A stretch of 39,286 bases of DNA. Source: an uncultured Aquabacterium sp. (GTDB lineage: Bacteria > Pseudomonadota > Gammaproteobacteria > Burkholderiales > Burkholderiaceae_C). Where the stretch lies: contig NZ_CANBCC010000036.1 in assembly GCF_947366995.1 (NCBI RefSeq), forward strand, positions 1-39,286. Reading direction: 5' to 3'. A model generated the notes under the pieces. That model did not search any database. It was given only the letters and a program-made list of their open reading frames with translations, and had not been told where the DNA came from. Positions 1 through 7,588 of this stretch are shown one piece after another; positions within the stretch are counted from its first letter, which is position 1; every line of letters starts with the position of its first letter. The position numbers and the translations under genes were made by a program.

Positions 1-1
1 G

Positions 2-10
2 TGCTATAGT
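2..10 (+). promoter_or_regulatory. Candidate extended -10 element for the tRNA-Val gene
   Basis: TGC followed by TATAGT fits an extended -10 (TGn plus a 5/6 match to TATAAT). It lies about 75 bases before the mature tRNA, a plausible leader length. The -35 region would lie outside the window, so the call rests on one element only. Confidence 0.4.
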
Positions 11-85
11 CTAGGTCTTCGCTGATCGCTGCAGCAAACAACGCAAAGCAATCAGCAAGGTGGACCACAGTCCCGAACCAGTTTC

Positions 86-160
86 GGGCGGTTAGCTCAG
101 CGGTAGAGCACTGCCTTCACACGGCAGGGGTCGCAGGTTCGAACCCTGCACCGCCCACCA
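86..160 (+). tRNA. tRNA-Val (anticodon CAC)
   Basis: A complete cloverleaf can be folded. The acceptor stem GGGCGGT pairs with ACCGCCC. The D arm is GCTC/GAGC, the anticodon stem is CTGCC/GGCAG, and the T arm GCAGG/CCTGC carries the TTCGAAC loop. The seven-base anticodon loop TTCACAC places CAC at positions 34-36, which reads GUG valine codons. The 3' CCA is genomically encoded at 158-160. The gene stands alone and is followed within five bases by a Rho-independent terminator. Confidence 0.96.
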
Positions 161-164
161 GATC

Positions 165-203
165 AAAGCCTCGCACGTCAATGACTGCGGGGCTTTCTTC
201 TTT
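165..203 (+). terminator. Rho-independent terminator of tRNA-Val
   Basis: An 11-bp stem (AAAGCCTCGCA with TGCGGGGCTTT, one G-T pair) closes a 10-base loop. It is followed by the pyrimidine tract CTTCTTT. It sits directly behind the tRNA 3' end, where a terminator is expected. Confidence 0.8.
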
Positions 204-343
204 CCGGCAAGCAAAACGGCGCCCTGACGCACCGGTGCCGGCTGGTGACCAAATCCCCGCCCGAGTGACACGCCTGTAAGAAGCCGCTCGTTTCTCGACA
301 CCTGGCCGTGCCGGCGCTTCCTGCGCCAGACAGGCGCTCTACG

Positions 344-1507
344 ATGCGCCGCATGTCCGCCGCCCCGCTCCCGACTCCCGCGACCCACCACGTCGGCGCC
401 CTCGATGGCCTGCGCGGCCTGGCCGCCTTCTGGGTCTTCCTGTCGCACGTGCAGATCCTCTGCGGCATGCGGGCCGTGCCGGTGCTCGCTTGGGGGGATC
501 TGGCCGTCGATCTCTTCATGATGATCTCGGGCTTCCTGATGGCCCACAACGCCCTGACACGTCAGGGGCGTGAACCGTGGGAAAACGCGGCGACCTGGCG
601 CATGTTCTGGGGGCGCCGCTTTTTCCGCATCGCGCCGGCGTACTACCTGTTGCTGGCGGTCGCGCTGGCATGTGGCCCGCTGCTGGGGCACTACCGCGAG
701 GCAATTGCAGGCCCGTTCCCTGACACCATGACATCCAAAGACCGCTACGGTGACGCGTCGCTGGCCAACGTGCTCCACCATGTCACTTTCGTGTTCGGTC
801 TGCGGCCCGACTATGCCTTCCGCACGCCCCTGCCTGACTGGTCGATCGGGTTGGAGATGCAGTTCTATGCGGTCTTTCCTCTCTTGATGCTGGCGCTGGG
901 GCGGACGTTCAGCTTCCGCCGCCATATGCTGGTGCTGGGTGCAGGGCTGGGTGTGTGGGGGTTGCTGTGGGGCTACGCGTCGCGCTTTCCCATGCCCGCC
1001 TTCCTGCCGATGAAGTTGCATGTGTTCCTGCTCGGCATGGCTCTGGCCCGGGCTCGACTGCCAGGCATCGGCCTCGGCCCGTGGTGGGTCGTGGCGGTGG
1101 TGTGCGGCGTCGAGGTCGTGCGGCATCCCGATGTACACGGGCTGGCGTTTGCCCTCATGGCCGGCGGTTTTGGCGTGCTGGTGGCGGGATCGGGCCGATG
1201 GCCGCTTCTCACCGCGATCCGTCGGTGGCTGTCCTCAGGGCCCGGGCAGCGTGCAGGCGACTACGCCTACAGCTTCTACCTGGTGCACCTGCTGGTGCTG
1301 CTGCCGGTCGCAGGCACCCTGGTGTCGTTCGCTGCTTACCTGACCTTGCCGGCGTGGAGCCGCTTTGCGATCTGTGCGGTGCTGGCGGGTGGTGTCTCGC
1401 TGGGGCTGTGCATGCTGCTGCACCGGTACGTCGAACAACCCGGCATTGCGTGGGGCAAGCGTTGGCTGGGCCGTCGTGCCCGGGTGCTTCCTGCGGCCTC
1501 GGGTTGA
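344..1507 (+). CDS. Acyltransferase 3 (OafA/NodX-type) membrane protein
   Basis: This is an integral inner-membrane acyltransferase of the acyltransferase-3 family, which moves acetyl or other acyl groups onto sugars of surface polysaccharides or glycans. Near the N terminus lies the family motif LDGLRGLAAFWVFLSH, whose final His is the conserved catalytic residue. The Arg-rich segment RRFFRIAPAYYLL (about residue 95) matches the conserved R-x-x-R-I-x-P-x-Y block. About ten hydrophobic segments follow. At about 387 residues it is full length for a stand-alone domain with no SGNH extension. I chose ATG 344; ATG 353 and an upstream GTG at 308 are alternatives and none has a strong ribosome site. 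The neighbours give no clue to the acceptor. It converges on the next gene, with 4 bases between the stops. Confidence 0.85.
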   Translation: MRRMSAAPLPTPATHHVGALDGLRGLAAFWVFLSHVQILCGMRAVPVLAWGDLAVDLFMMISGFLMAHNALTRQGREPWENAATWRMFWGRRFFRIAPAYYLLLAVALACGPLLGHYREAIAGPFPDTMTSKDRYGDASLANVLHHVTFVFGLRPDYAFRTPLPDWSIGLEMQFYAVFPLLMLALGRTFSFRRHMLVLGAGLGVWGLLWGYASRFPMPAFLPMKLHVFLLGMALARARLPGIGLGPWWVVAVVCGVEVVRHPDVHGLAFALMAGGFGVLVAGSGRWPLLTAIRRWLSSGPGQRAGDYAYSFYLVHLLVLLPVAGTLVSFAAYLTLPAWSRFAICAVLAGGVSLGLCMLLHRYVEQPGIAWGKRWLGRRARVLPAASG

Positions 1508-1511
1508 GCCT

Positions 1512-2021
1512 TCAACCGAACGCGGCCGGCTCGGTCGTGGGGTCCGGCAGCAGCTCCCGCACGAGCGCCGCGAACCGCGCTGCGCGGGCGTCGCCGGCAA
1601 AGGCCGCCACTTCCTGTTCGCATGCGGTCAGCCATGCCATCAGACTGGGATGGTCGACCACTTCACGCGCTGCGTGCCGCAGCATCGCGTCACCGTGTCC
1701 GAGGATGAGCGTCAACTGGCCCAGCGCATAGAACTTCGCGGCGGCCAGGCTGCGAGCGGGCGAGGCGGTCGACGCTGGTGCGGGGGCAGGGCGCACAGCG
1801 CGAGGCGGTGGGCATGGCTCGATCAGGCCGCGTGACAGCAGGCCGTGCACGTCCTCGGCCTTCAGCGACAGGGCCTTGATGGCGGGCAGCAAGTCCGTGA
1901 CCGGCTTCTTGCCATCGATCATGATGAGCAGGGCCCGCAAGGGGGGCGTCAGCGTCGCATCACGAGCGCGAAGGAGGGCCCGCGCGGCTTCCGTCTTGGC
2001 GTAGGGAATGCCGAGTTCCAA
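1512..2021 (-). CDS. Conserved protein of unknown function (169 aa)
   Basis: I do not recognise a named family. The N-terminal half has a compact block (residues about 18-62) with LLIMIDGKKPVTDLL. This resembles the short helical segment at the start of many small Burkholderiales proteins of unknown function. A Pro/Ala-rich linker (about residues 70-90) then leads to an alpha-helical C-terminal half with no signal peptide or membrane segment, so the protein is probably cytoplasmic. The start is TTG: a perfect AGGAGG lies six bases upstream, and no ATG or GTG serves better. It is divergent from the amidase gene and convergent with the acyltransferase. Confidence 0.7.
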   Translation of the reverse strand: MELGIPYAKTEAARALLRARDATLTPPLRALLIMIDGKKPVTDLLPAIKALSLKAEDVHGLLSRGLIEPCPPPRAVRPAPAPASTASPARSLAAAKFYALGQLTLILGHGDAMLRHAAREVVDHPSLMAWLTACEQEVAAFAGDARAARFAALVRELLPDPTTEPAAFG

Positions 2022-2034
2022 GTGTTGCCTCCTG

Positions 2035-2074
2035 ACAGACTTCGTCAGAGCGGCTCATTTTGCGAAGCGTCTGT
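2035..2074. repeat. Imperfect inverted repeat between divergent genes
   Basis: ACAGACTTCG (2035-2044) pairs with CGAAGCGTCTGT (2063-2074), giving 10 bp with a two-base bulge and an 18-base loop. It lies just upstream of the TTG-start gene and about 90 bases before the amidase start. It could be an operator or a leader hairpin; no T tract follows in either direction. Confidence 0.4.
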
Positions 2075-2164
2075 GACAGTTTGACGAGGGGCGCCAGCGA
2101 GCGCGTTGCATCGGTCCTACCATGTGCCGTCTGCCACACCGCGGCCTTGCCGGCACCCCTGTCC

Positions 2165-3649
2165 ATGCACTTTGCTGACTACGCCCGATACGATGCCCTG
2201 GGGCTGGCCGAGCTGGTCCGCCGGGGCGAGGTTCATCCGTCCGAACTGCTCGATGCGGCGTTGTCGCGGGCAGAGGCCACGAACGGCGCGCTCAATGCCA
2301 TCGTGCGGCGCTTCGACGACCGGGCGCGGGCGCGCTTGCAACAACCCTTTGATCCGGCCCAGCCCTTTGCCGGTGTGCCGTTTCTCATCAAGGACCTGTT
2401 TCAGGAATGGGCCGGTGCGCCAGCGGGATGGGGCAGCAGCCGGCATCACCACCATCCGGCGGCCGAGACCAGCGACGTCGTGCGCCGGTGGCTGGATGCG
2501 GGCCTGGTGATTTTCGGGGCCACCAACGTGCCGGAATTTGGCGCGCGCAACGTGACGGAGCCGCTGGCTTACGGCCCGGCACGCAACCCCTGGAACCCGG
2601 GCCACACCCCCGGCGGCTCGTCGGGTGGCTCGGCGGCGGCGGTGGCGGCCGGCATCGTGCCGGTGGCGGGCGCCAACGACGGCGGGGGCTCCATCCGCAT
2701 CCCTGCGGCCTGCACGGGGCTGTTCGGTTTGAAGGCCGGGCGGGGGCGGATCTCGATGGGGCCGATGGCCAGCGAAGGGCTGTTCGGTGCGGCGGTGCAG
2801 GGCGTGGTTTCCCGTTCGGTGCGCGACACGGCCGCCATGCTCGATGTCCTGCAAGGGCCGGAGCCCCACGCACCGTACTGGATGCCACCGCCGGAAGCCT
2901 CCCATCTGGCTCAGCTGTCGCGGCCGCCCGGGCCACTGCGCATCGGCTTCACCACCGACACGCCCACCGGCACGCCGGTCGACCCTCGGGCGGTGGCCGC
3001 GGTCGACGATGCCGCCCGCCTGCTGACCGACCTGGGGCACCACGTCGAGGCCGTGCCCCTGCCCTTCGACGGCCGGGCGCTGATGGCCGACTTCATGCAG
3101 GGCTGGTTCTGCGTGCAGGCCATGCTGCTGGACGAACTCGGCCGTGTCGAAGGCCTGCGCGACCGGGATGTGGAGCCCGACAGCCGCGTGATGGCCGATG
3201 TGGGCCGCACCATTTCGGCATCCGAATTCCTCGCCTGCCTGGGCCGCTGGCATGAGCACACCCGGGCCCTGACGGCCTTTTACACGCGGTTCGACCTGTG
3301 GCTGTCGCCCACCCTGAACGGGCCGCCCGTCCCGATCGGGGCGATGGCCACGCCGCCTGCGTTGCATCTGGTGAACCGGATGCTCTCGGCGCTGGGGCTG
3401 TTCGGGCTGATCCGCCGCACGCGTTTCTTCAACGACACGGTGTTGAAGAACCTGGCGTGGACGCCCTACACGCAGTTGGCCAACGTGACGGGGCGCCCCG
3501 CGATGTCGGTACCCCTGTACTGGACGCCCGAGGGCTTGCCGCTGGGTGTGCAGTTCACCGGGCCGCTCGATTCGGAAGGGCTGTTGTTGCGGCTGGCCGC
3601 GCAGCTGGAAAAGGCGCGACCCTGGGCGCAGCGTCGGCCGACGCTGTGA
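2165..3649 (+). CDS. Amidase-signature family hydrolase
   Basis: This is a cytoplasmic amide hydrolase of the amidase signature family. The Ser-cisSer-Lys triad is visible: Lys76 in FLIKDL, cis-Ser152 in GGSSGGS, and the nucleophile Ser176 in GGGSIRIPA. The spacings (76 and 24) match those of fatty acid amide hydrolase and 6-aminohexanoate cyclic dimer hydrolase (NylA). The length of 494 residues is normal for single-domain members. The overall layout is closer to the NylA-like branch than to GatA, and no gatC or gatB is nearby, so a role in tRNA amidation is unlikely. The substrate cannot be read from the sequence. I chose ATG 2165 because upstream in-frame codons do not continue the family's N terminus. 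Confidence 0.88.
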   Translation: MHFADYARYDALGLAELVRRGEVHPSELLDAALSRAEATNGALNAIVRRFDDRARARLQQPFDPAQPFAGVPFLIKDLFQEWAGAPAGWGSSRHHHHPAAETSDVVRRWLDAGLVIFGATNVPEFGARNVTEPLAYGPARNPWNPGHTPGGSSGGSAAAVAAGIVPVAGANDGGGSIRIPAACTGLFGLKAGRGRISMGPMASEGLFGAAVQGVVSRSVRDTAAMLDVLQGPEPHAPYWMPPPEASHLAQLSRPPGPLRIGFTTDTPTGTPVDPRAVAAVDDAARLLTDLGHHVEAVPLPFDGRALMADFMQGWFCVQAMLLDELGRVEGLRDRDVEPDSRVMADVGRTISASEFLACLGRWHEHTRALTAFYTRFDLWLSPTLNGPPVPIGAMATPPALHLVNRMLSALGLFGLIRRTRFFNDTVLKNLAWTPYTQLANVTGRPAMSVPLYWTPEGLPLGVQFTGPLDSEGLLLRLAAQLEKARPWAQRRPTL

Positions 3650-3675
3650 GCCGCATGGCATGATTGTCATTTTCT

Positions 3676-3722
3676 TGCCAAGGCGCTCTGGCAGGCTCAT
3701 GCCCTGAGCCTGGCGCTTGGCA
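3676..3722. repeat. Strong two-part hairpin in the leader of the Mre11-like gene
   Basis: The outer stem is TGCCAAG-(G)-CGC with GCGCTTGGCA, 10 bp with one bulged base. The inner stem is CAGGCTC with GAGCCTG, 7 bp, closing a 7-base loop. A five-base bulge separates the two. It ends ten bases before ATG 3733 and covers the position where a ribosome site would lie. There is no T tract downstream, so it is not a standard terminator. Confidence 0.6.
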
Positions 3723-3732
3723 GACTCGGCCC

Positions 3733-4872
3733 ATGCCCATCTTTCTGCACACGGCCGACTGGCAGATCGGCCGCCAGTATCCTGCCTTTGAGCCCGACAA
3801 TGCCGTGCCCATGGCCGCGGCACGCCTGGAGGCCGTCCACCGCCTGGCGCAGGTGGCCGCCGCCGAGGGCGCGCAGGCCGTGCTGGTGGCCGGTGACGTG
3901 TTCGATGCGCAGACCGTGTCCGACAAGACCGTGCGCCAGCTGTTTCAGGCCATGGCGGGCTGGGCGGGACCCTGGGTGCTGCTGCCGGGCAACCACGACG
4001 CGGCCCTCGCTGAAAGCGTGTGGTCGCGCGCTCAGCGCCTGGGCGTCGTGCCACCAAATGTGCATCTGGCTCTCAAGCCTGAGGTGCTGCTTCTGCCCGA
4101 AGCCGGACTGGCGCTGCTGCCAGCGCCGCTCACGCAGCGCCACACGCACAACGACCTGACCATCTGGTTCGACACCGCAGACACGCCGCCCGGCCTGCTG
4201 CGTGTGGGCCTGGCCCACGGCAGCATCACCGGCATCCTGGCAGAAGACATCGACTCGGCCAACCCGATCGCGCCAGACCGGGCCACCCGCGCCCGGCTTG
4301 ACTACCTTGCGCTGGGCGACTGGCATGGCGCCCGCCAGATCGACGCCCGCACCTGGTACAGCGGCACCCCCGAGCCCGATCGCTTCCGCAACAACGAGGC
4401 CGGTCTGGCCCTGCGCGTGCAGATCGATGGCCCGGGTGCGGCTCCCGTTGTGACGCCGATCCGGGTGGGCCAGCTGCGCTGGCAGCAGTGGGAGGCCGGC
4501 TTGCACCAGGCGGGCGATGTGGCGCTGCTCGTCGAGCGCCTGCAGGCCATGAGCCCGGCCGATGTGCTGGACATCACCCTGCAAGGCGAACTGGATCTGG
4601 CGGCGCACCAACGGCTCGATGCCGCGCTGGCGGAAGCCGAAGCCCGCCTGCGCAGCCTGCGCGTCGATCGCCACGGCCTTCGTTTGCGCCCCACTGACGC
4701 TGACCTGGCCGCGCTGCATGCCGATGGCTATGTGGGCGAGGTGGTGGCCGAGCTGCGCGATGACGCCGAGGCGGGCAGTGACGTCGCCCGTGAGGCCCTG
4801 GTGCAGCTGACTGCGCTGCTGGCCGAGCTGGCCCCCGAAACCCCGGCAGGAGGCACCCATGCTGCTGCGTGA
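3733..4872 (+). CDS. Mre11/SbcD-type metallophosphoesterase (DNA repair exonuclease), divergent
   Basis: This is a calcineurin-like phosphoesterase of the Mre11/SbcD/YhaO type. Such enzymes cut DNA ends together with a Rad50-like ATPase, which is the next gene. The five phosphoesterase motifs are in order: TADWQ (Asp9, Gln11), GDVFD (Asp55), GNHD (Asn87, His88, Asp89), AHGS (His162) and GDWH (Asp197, His199). Compared with Mre11, two metal-ligand histidines are replaced (His to Gln at 11, His to Asp at 197); the catalytic GNHD His is kept. The 379 residues include a C-terminal capping region from about residue 255. ATG 3733 was chosen because TADWQ then sits at the expected distance from the N terminus. 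No clear Shine-Dalgarno is seen; a hairpin covers that position. The 3' end overlaps the ATPase gene by 14 bases, implying coupling. Confidence 0.85.
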   Translation: MPIFLHTADWQIGRQYPAFEPDNAVPMAAARLEAVHRLAQVAAAEGAQAVLVAGDVFDAQTVSDKTVRQLFQAMAGWAGPWVLLPGNHDAALAESVWSRAQRLGVVPPNVHLALKPEVLLLPEAGLALLPAPLTQRHTHNDLTIWFDTADTPPGLLRVGLAHGSITGILAEDIDSANPIAPDRATRARLDYLALGDWHGARQIDARTWYSGTPEPDRFRNNEAGLALRVQIDGPGAAPVVTPIRVGQLRWQQWEAGLHQAGDVALLVERLQAMSPADVLDITLQGELDLAAHQRLDAALAEAEARLRSLRVDRHGLRLRPTDADLAALHADGYVGEVVAELRDDAEAGSDVAREALVQLTALLAELAPETPAGGTHAAA

Positions 4873-7588
4873 ACTGCGGGTGGAACAGCTGCGTCAGTTC
4901 CGCGAGCCTTATGTGCTGGACGAGCTCTCGCCCGGCCTGAATCTGCTGACTGGCCCGAACGAGGCCGGCAAGAGCACGCTGGTGCGCGCCATTCGCGCCG
5001 CCTTTTTTGAACGCCATCGCTCCACCACCATGCAGGACCTGCAGCCGTGGGGCGACAGCGGTGCCGCGCCGGCCATCGACCTGCGCTTCGAGCATGCCGG
5101 CGTGCCGTACGTGCTCAGCAAGCGCTTCGTGCTCCGCAAGCGCTGTGACCTCTCCGTGGGGGCGCAGAAGCTGGACGGCACCGATGCCGAAGACCACCTG
5201 GCGCGCCTGCTGGGTTTTGATTTCGCCCTGAAGGGCGCGAGCAAGCCCGATCACTGGGGTATTCCGGGCCTGCTGTGGATCGAGCAGGGGTGTGCGCAGG
5301 AGCTTCACGCTTCCGTGGCCCACGCGGCGGATCACCTTCGGGGCGCCCTCGGCGGGCAGACCGACGAACTGGCTTCCAGCCTGGGTGATGCCGTGCTGGA
5401 ACGCGTGGCGGCCCGCCGCGCCGAGCTGCTGACACCGGGCACGGGCAAGCCAGCGGGCGCCTATCGCCAGGCACAGGCTGACGAGGCCGAGTGGCGCGCG
5501 GCCCTCGCCGAGATCGACGGCCGGCTGACGACCTACCAGGCGCAGGTCGATGAACTGGCTGCGCTGCGTGCCGAGCACCAGCGCGACGAGAGAGAACAAC
5601 CCTGGCTGGCGCTGCGGCGCCGTCAGGAAGTGGCGGAAACCGCGCTGAAGGACGTGGCCAGCTGGCAGGCCGAGCTTATGCGGGTCGAAGCACAGGCTCA
5701 GGAACTGAGCCAGCGCAGGGCGCTGTTGCAGGATCAGCTGGAGGCCAACCGTCGCACCGAGGAAGCCCAGGAGCGGCGTGTGGCCCAGCTGGTGACGCGC
5801 CGCGCGCGCGTGTCCGAAGTCCGTGAGCAGGTCGAGGCGGCCCGCCTGCGGGCGCAGCAGGCCGACGTGGCGCTTGGCGCCGCCCGTGCGGCACACCAGG
5901 CGGCGCAGCGGGCCGCCCGTCGGCACGAGTTGCATCAGCAGCACACCGAGGCGCTGCGGCAGTCTGCTGAACAGCAAGCGCTGCTTGACCAGGCGCGGGA
6001 CCACGCGGCGCGACTGCAGGCCTTGCGTGCGCAGACCGTGCCTGTGGTCATCCCGCCCGCCGATGTCAAGGCCTTGAGCGCTGCGCTCGACGGCCTCCGC
6101 GATCTGGCTGTGCAGGAAAGCGTCCTGGCCACGCGCATGGAGGTGCGATTGCAGCCGGGCCAGCGTGTGTACCTCAATGGCGAAGCCCTGGAAGGCGAAG
6201 CCGTGCGGTCGCTGTTGGACGACACCGAGATCGACGTGCCGGGGGTGGGCACGCTGCGGCTGCGGCCCGGCGGCCGCGACCTCGCCTCGCTGGCCGCAAC
6301 ACGGCGTGAGCATGAGACCCGGCTTACCGACCTGTGCGAGCGGTGGCAACTGCAGCAGCGCGGCCCGGGTTTGCTCGATGAGGCTCAGGCGCGCAACCAG
6401 GCTGCGGTGGCTCACGCCGCCGAGCTGGCTCAAGCCGAACAGACCCTGCGCCTGCTGGCGCCGCAAGGTGTCGAGGCGCTGGAGGGGCGCCTGGCTGCAG
6501 GCCGTCTTCGCGCCCAGGCCCTGGCCACCGAACTGTCCGTTCTGAGCCCCGCGGCACAGATCGAGCAGGCCGGTCATGCTGATGAGCCGCAGGCCGATGC
6601 CGTGGTGCTGGCCGAGCAACGCCGGCAGGCGGAGGCGGCCGAGATGCAGGCCTTGCGCGAGCAACAGGAGACCCAGCTGGCCCTGCAGACGGCGCGAGAA
6701 GCCCTGGCCACCGCCGAGGCCGCCTTGCACCACGACGAGGCCGAATGCCAGCGCCTGGCGGCCGAACTGGCCGACCCGCAGCGCCAGGCCGCGCGGGAAC
6801 AGGCCCGACGCCAACTGGCCGAGGTGGTGGCCCAGGTTGACCATCTGGCCCGCCGCGTGGCGACGCAACGCGAGCGCATCGATGCGGCCCAGCCCGAGGC
6901 CCTGCAGCGCGACGTGACCCGTTTCCGGCAGTCCGCGGATCTGGCCCTGGCGCGCCACCGCGAGCGCCACGAGCAGCTGATCCGCCTGGAAAGCACCTTG
7001 CAGGCGGAAGGCACCCAGGGCCTCGCCGAACACCGCGCCGACCTGCAGGCTCGGCTGACGCAGGTGCAACGCCGCCTCGCCGAGTACCAGCTGCGCGCCG
7101 AGGCCCTGACCCTGTTGCAACAGCGGCTGCAGGCGCACAGGCAGGCCCTCACCGCCCGGCTGCAGGCCCCGCTGCAGACCCACCTGCAACGCTACCTCCG
7201 GCTGGTCTTCCCGCAGGCCCGACTCGAACTCGATGAACACCTGCACCCGCGCCTGCTGGCACGCGGCCAGCCGGGCACCGAAGAACACGCCGATGTGCAC
7301 GCGCTGAGTTTCGGCGCACGCGAGCAGCTGGGCATCATCAGCCGGCTGGCCTATGCCGATCTGCTGCGAGAGGCTGGTCGCCCCACGCTCATCATCCTGG
7401 ACGATGCCCTGGTGCACACCGACCCGGCCCGGCTGGATGCCATGAAGCGCGTGTTGCTGGATGCGGCCGAGCGCCATCAGATCCTGCTGTTCTCGTGCCA
7501 TCCCGAGCTCTGGCAGGACCTCGGTGTGCCCGAGCGCCGCATCGGCCGGGGGCGCTCTGCTCGCTGTCACACCGAATCTCGCCCATGA
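4859..7588 (+). CDS. Rad50/SbcC-type coiled-coil ATPase (YhaN-like), no zinc hook
   Basis: This is an SMC/Rad50-like ATPase and the expected partner of the upstream nuclease. Walker A is GPNEAGKST (residues 32-40). Two long Gln/Glu/Arg/Ala-rich coiled-coil arms occupy roughly 200-420 and 480-730. The ABC signature is the variant SFGAREQ (about 818), and Walker B is TLIILDDALVHTD (about 843). A His sits in the following FSCHPE. No CxxC zinc-hook motif exists anywhere. Instead, the middle of the protein (about 424-477) holds a short beta-rich segment with VRLQPGQRVYLNGE and TLRLRPGGRD, apparently at the apex. The 909 residues are shorter than E. coli SbcC (about 1050). The start has a perfect AGGAGG five bases upstream. 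The stop overlaps the recC start as ATGA. Confidence 0.85.
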   Translation: MLLRELRVEQLRQFREPYVLDELSPGLNLLTGPNEAGKSTLVRAIRAAFFERHRSTTMQDLQPWGDSGAAPAIDLRFEHAGVPYVLSKRFVLRKRCDLSVGAQKLDGTDAEDHLARLLGFDFALKGASKPDHWGIPGLLWIEQGCAQELHASVAHAADHLRGALGGQTDELASSLGDAVLERVAARRAELLTPGTGKPAGAYRQAQADEAEWRAALAEIDGRLTTYQAQVDELAALRAEHQRDEREQPWLALRRRQEVAETALKDVASWQAELMRVEAQAQELSQRRALLQDQLEANRRTEEAQERRVAQLVTRRARVSEVREQVEAARLRAQQADVALGAARAAHQAAQRAARRHELHQQHTEALRQSAEQQALLDQARDHAARLQALRAQTVPVVIPPADVKALSAALDGLRDLAVQESVLATRMEVRLQPGQRVYLNGEALEGEAVRSLLDDTEIDVPGVGTLRLRPGGRDLASLAATRREHETRLTDLCERWQLQQRGPGLLDEAQARNQAAVAHAAELAQAEQTLRLLAPQGVEALEGRLAAGRLRAQALATELSVLSPAAQIEQAGHADEPQADAVVLAEQRRQAEAAEMQALREQQETQLALQTAREALATAEAALHHDEAECQRLAAELADPQRQAAREQARRQLAEVVAQVDHLARRVATQRERIDAAQPEALQRDVTRFRQSADLALARHRERHEQLIRLESTLQAEGTQGLAEHRADLQARLTQVQRRLAEYQLRAEALTLLQQRLQAHRQALTARLQAPLQTHLQRYLRLVFPQARLELDEHLHPRLLARGQPGTEEHADVHALSFGAREQLGIISRLAYADLLREAGRPTLIILDDALVHTDPARLDAMKRVLLDAAERHQILLFSCHPELWQDLGVPERRIGRGRSARCHTESRP

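Noticed and set aside
92-1138. A 348-codon antisense open frame ending in the tRNA
   Set aside because: It runs through a tRNA gene and a terminator and is complementary to a clear acyltransferase gene.
2440-2456. Run of four histidines in the amidase as a metal site or tag
   Set aside because: It lies in a loop between the catalytic Lys and cis-Ser regions where family members vary; there is no second ligand cluster.
2117-4057. A 646-codon antisense open frame across the amidase gene
   Set aside because: It is rich in Arg, Pro, Gly and His, with no domain, and spans two real + strand genes and their intergenic hairpin. This is a GC-bias artefact.
4574-7570. A long open frame (about 1000 codons) antisense to the Rad50-like gene
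   Set aside because: It mirrors the codon bias of the real gene in GC-rich DNA, is low-complexity in Leu, Gln, Gly and Arg, and has no recognisable domain. The + strand has Walker A, signature and Walker B motifs.
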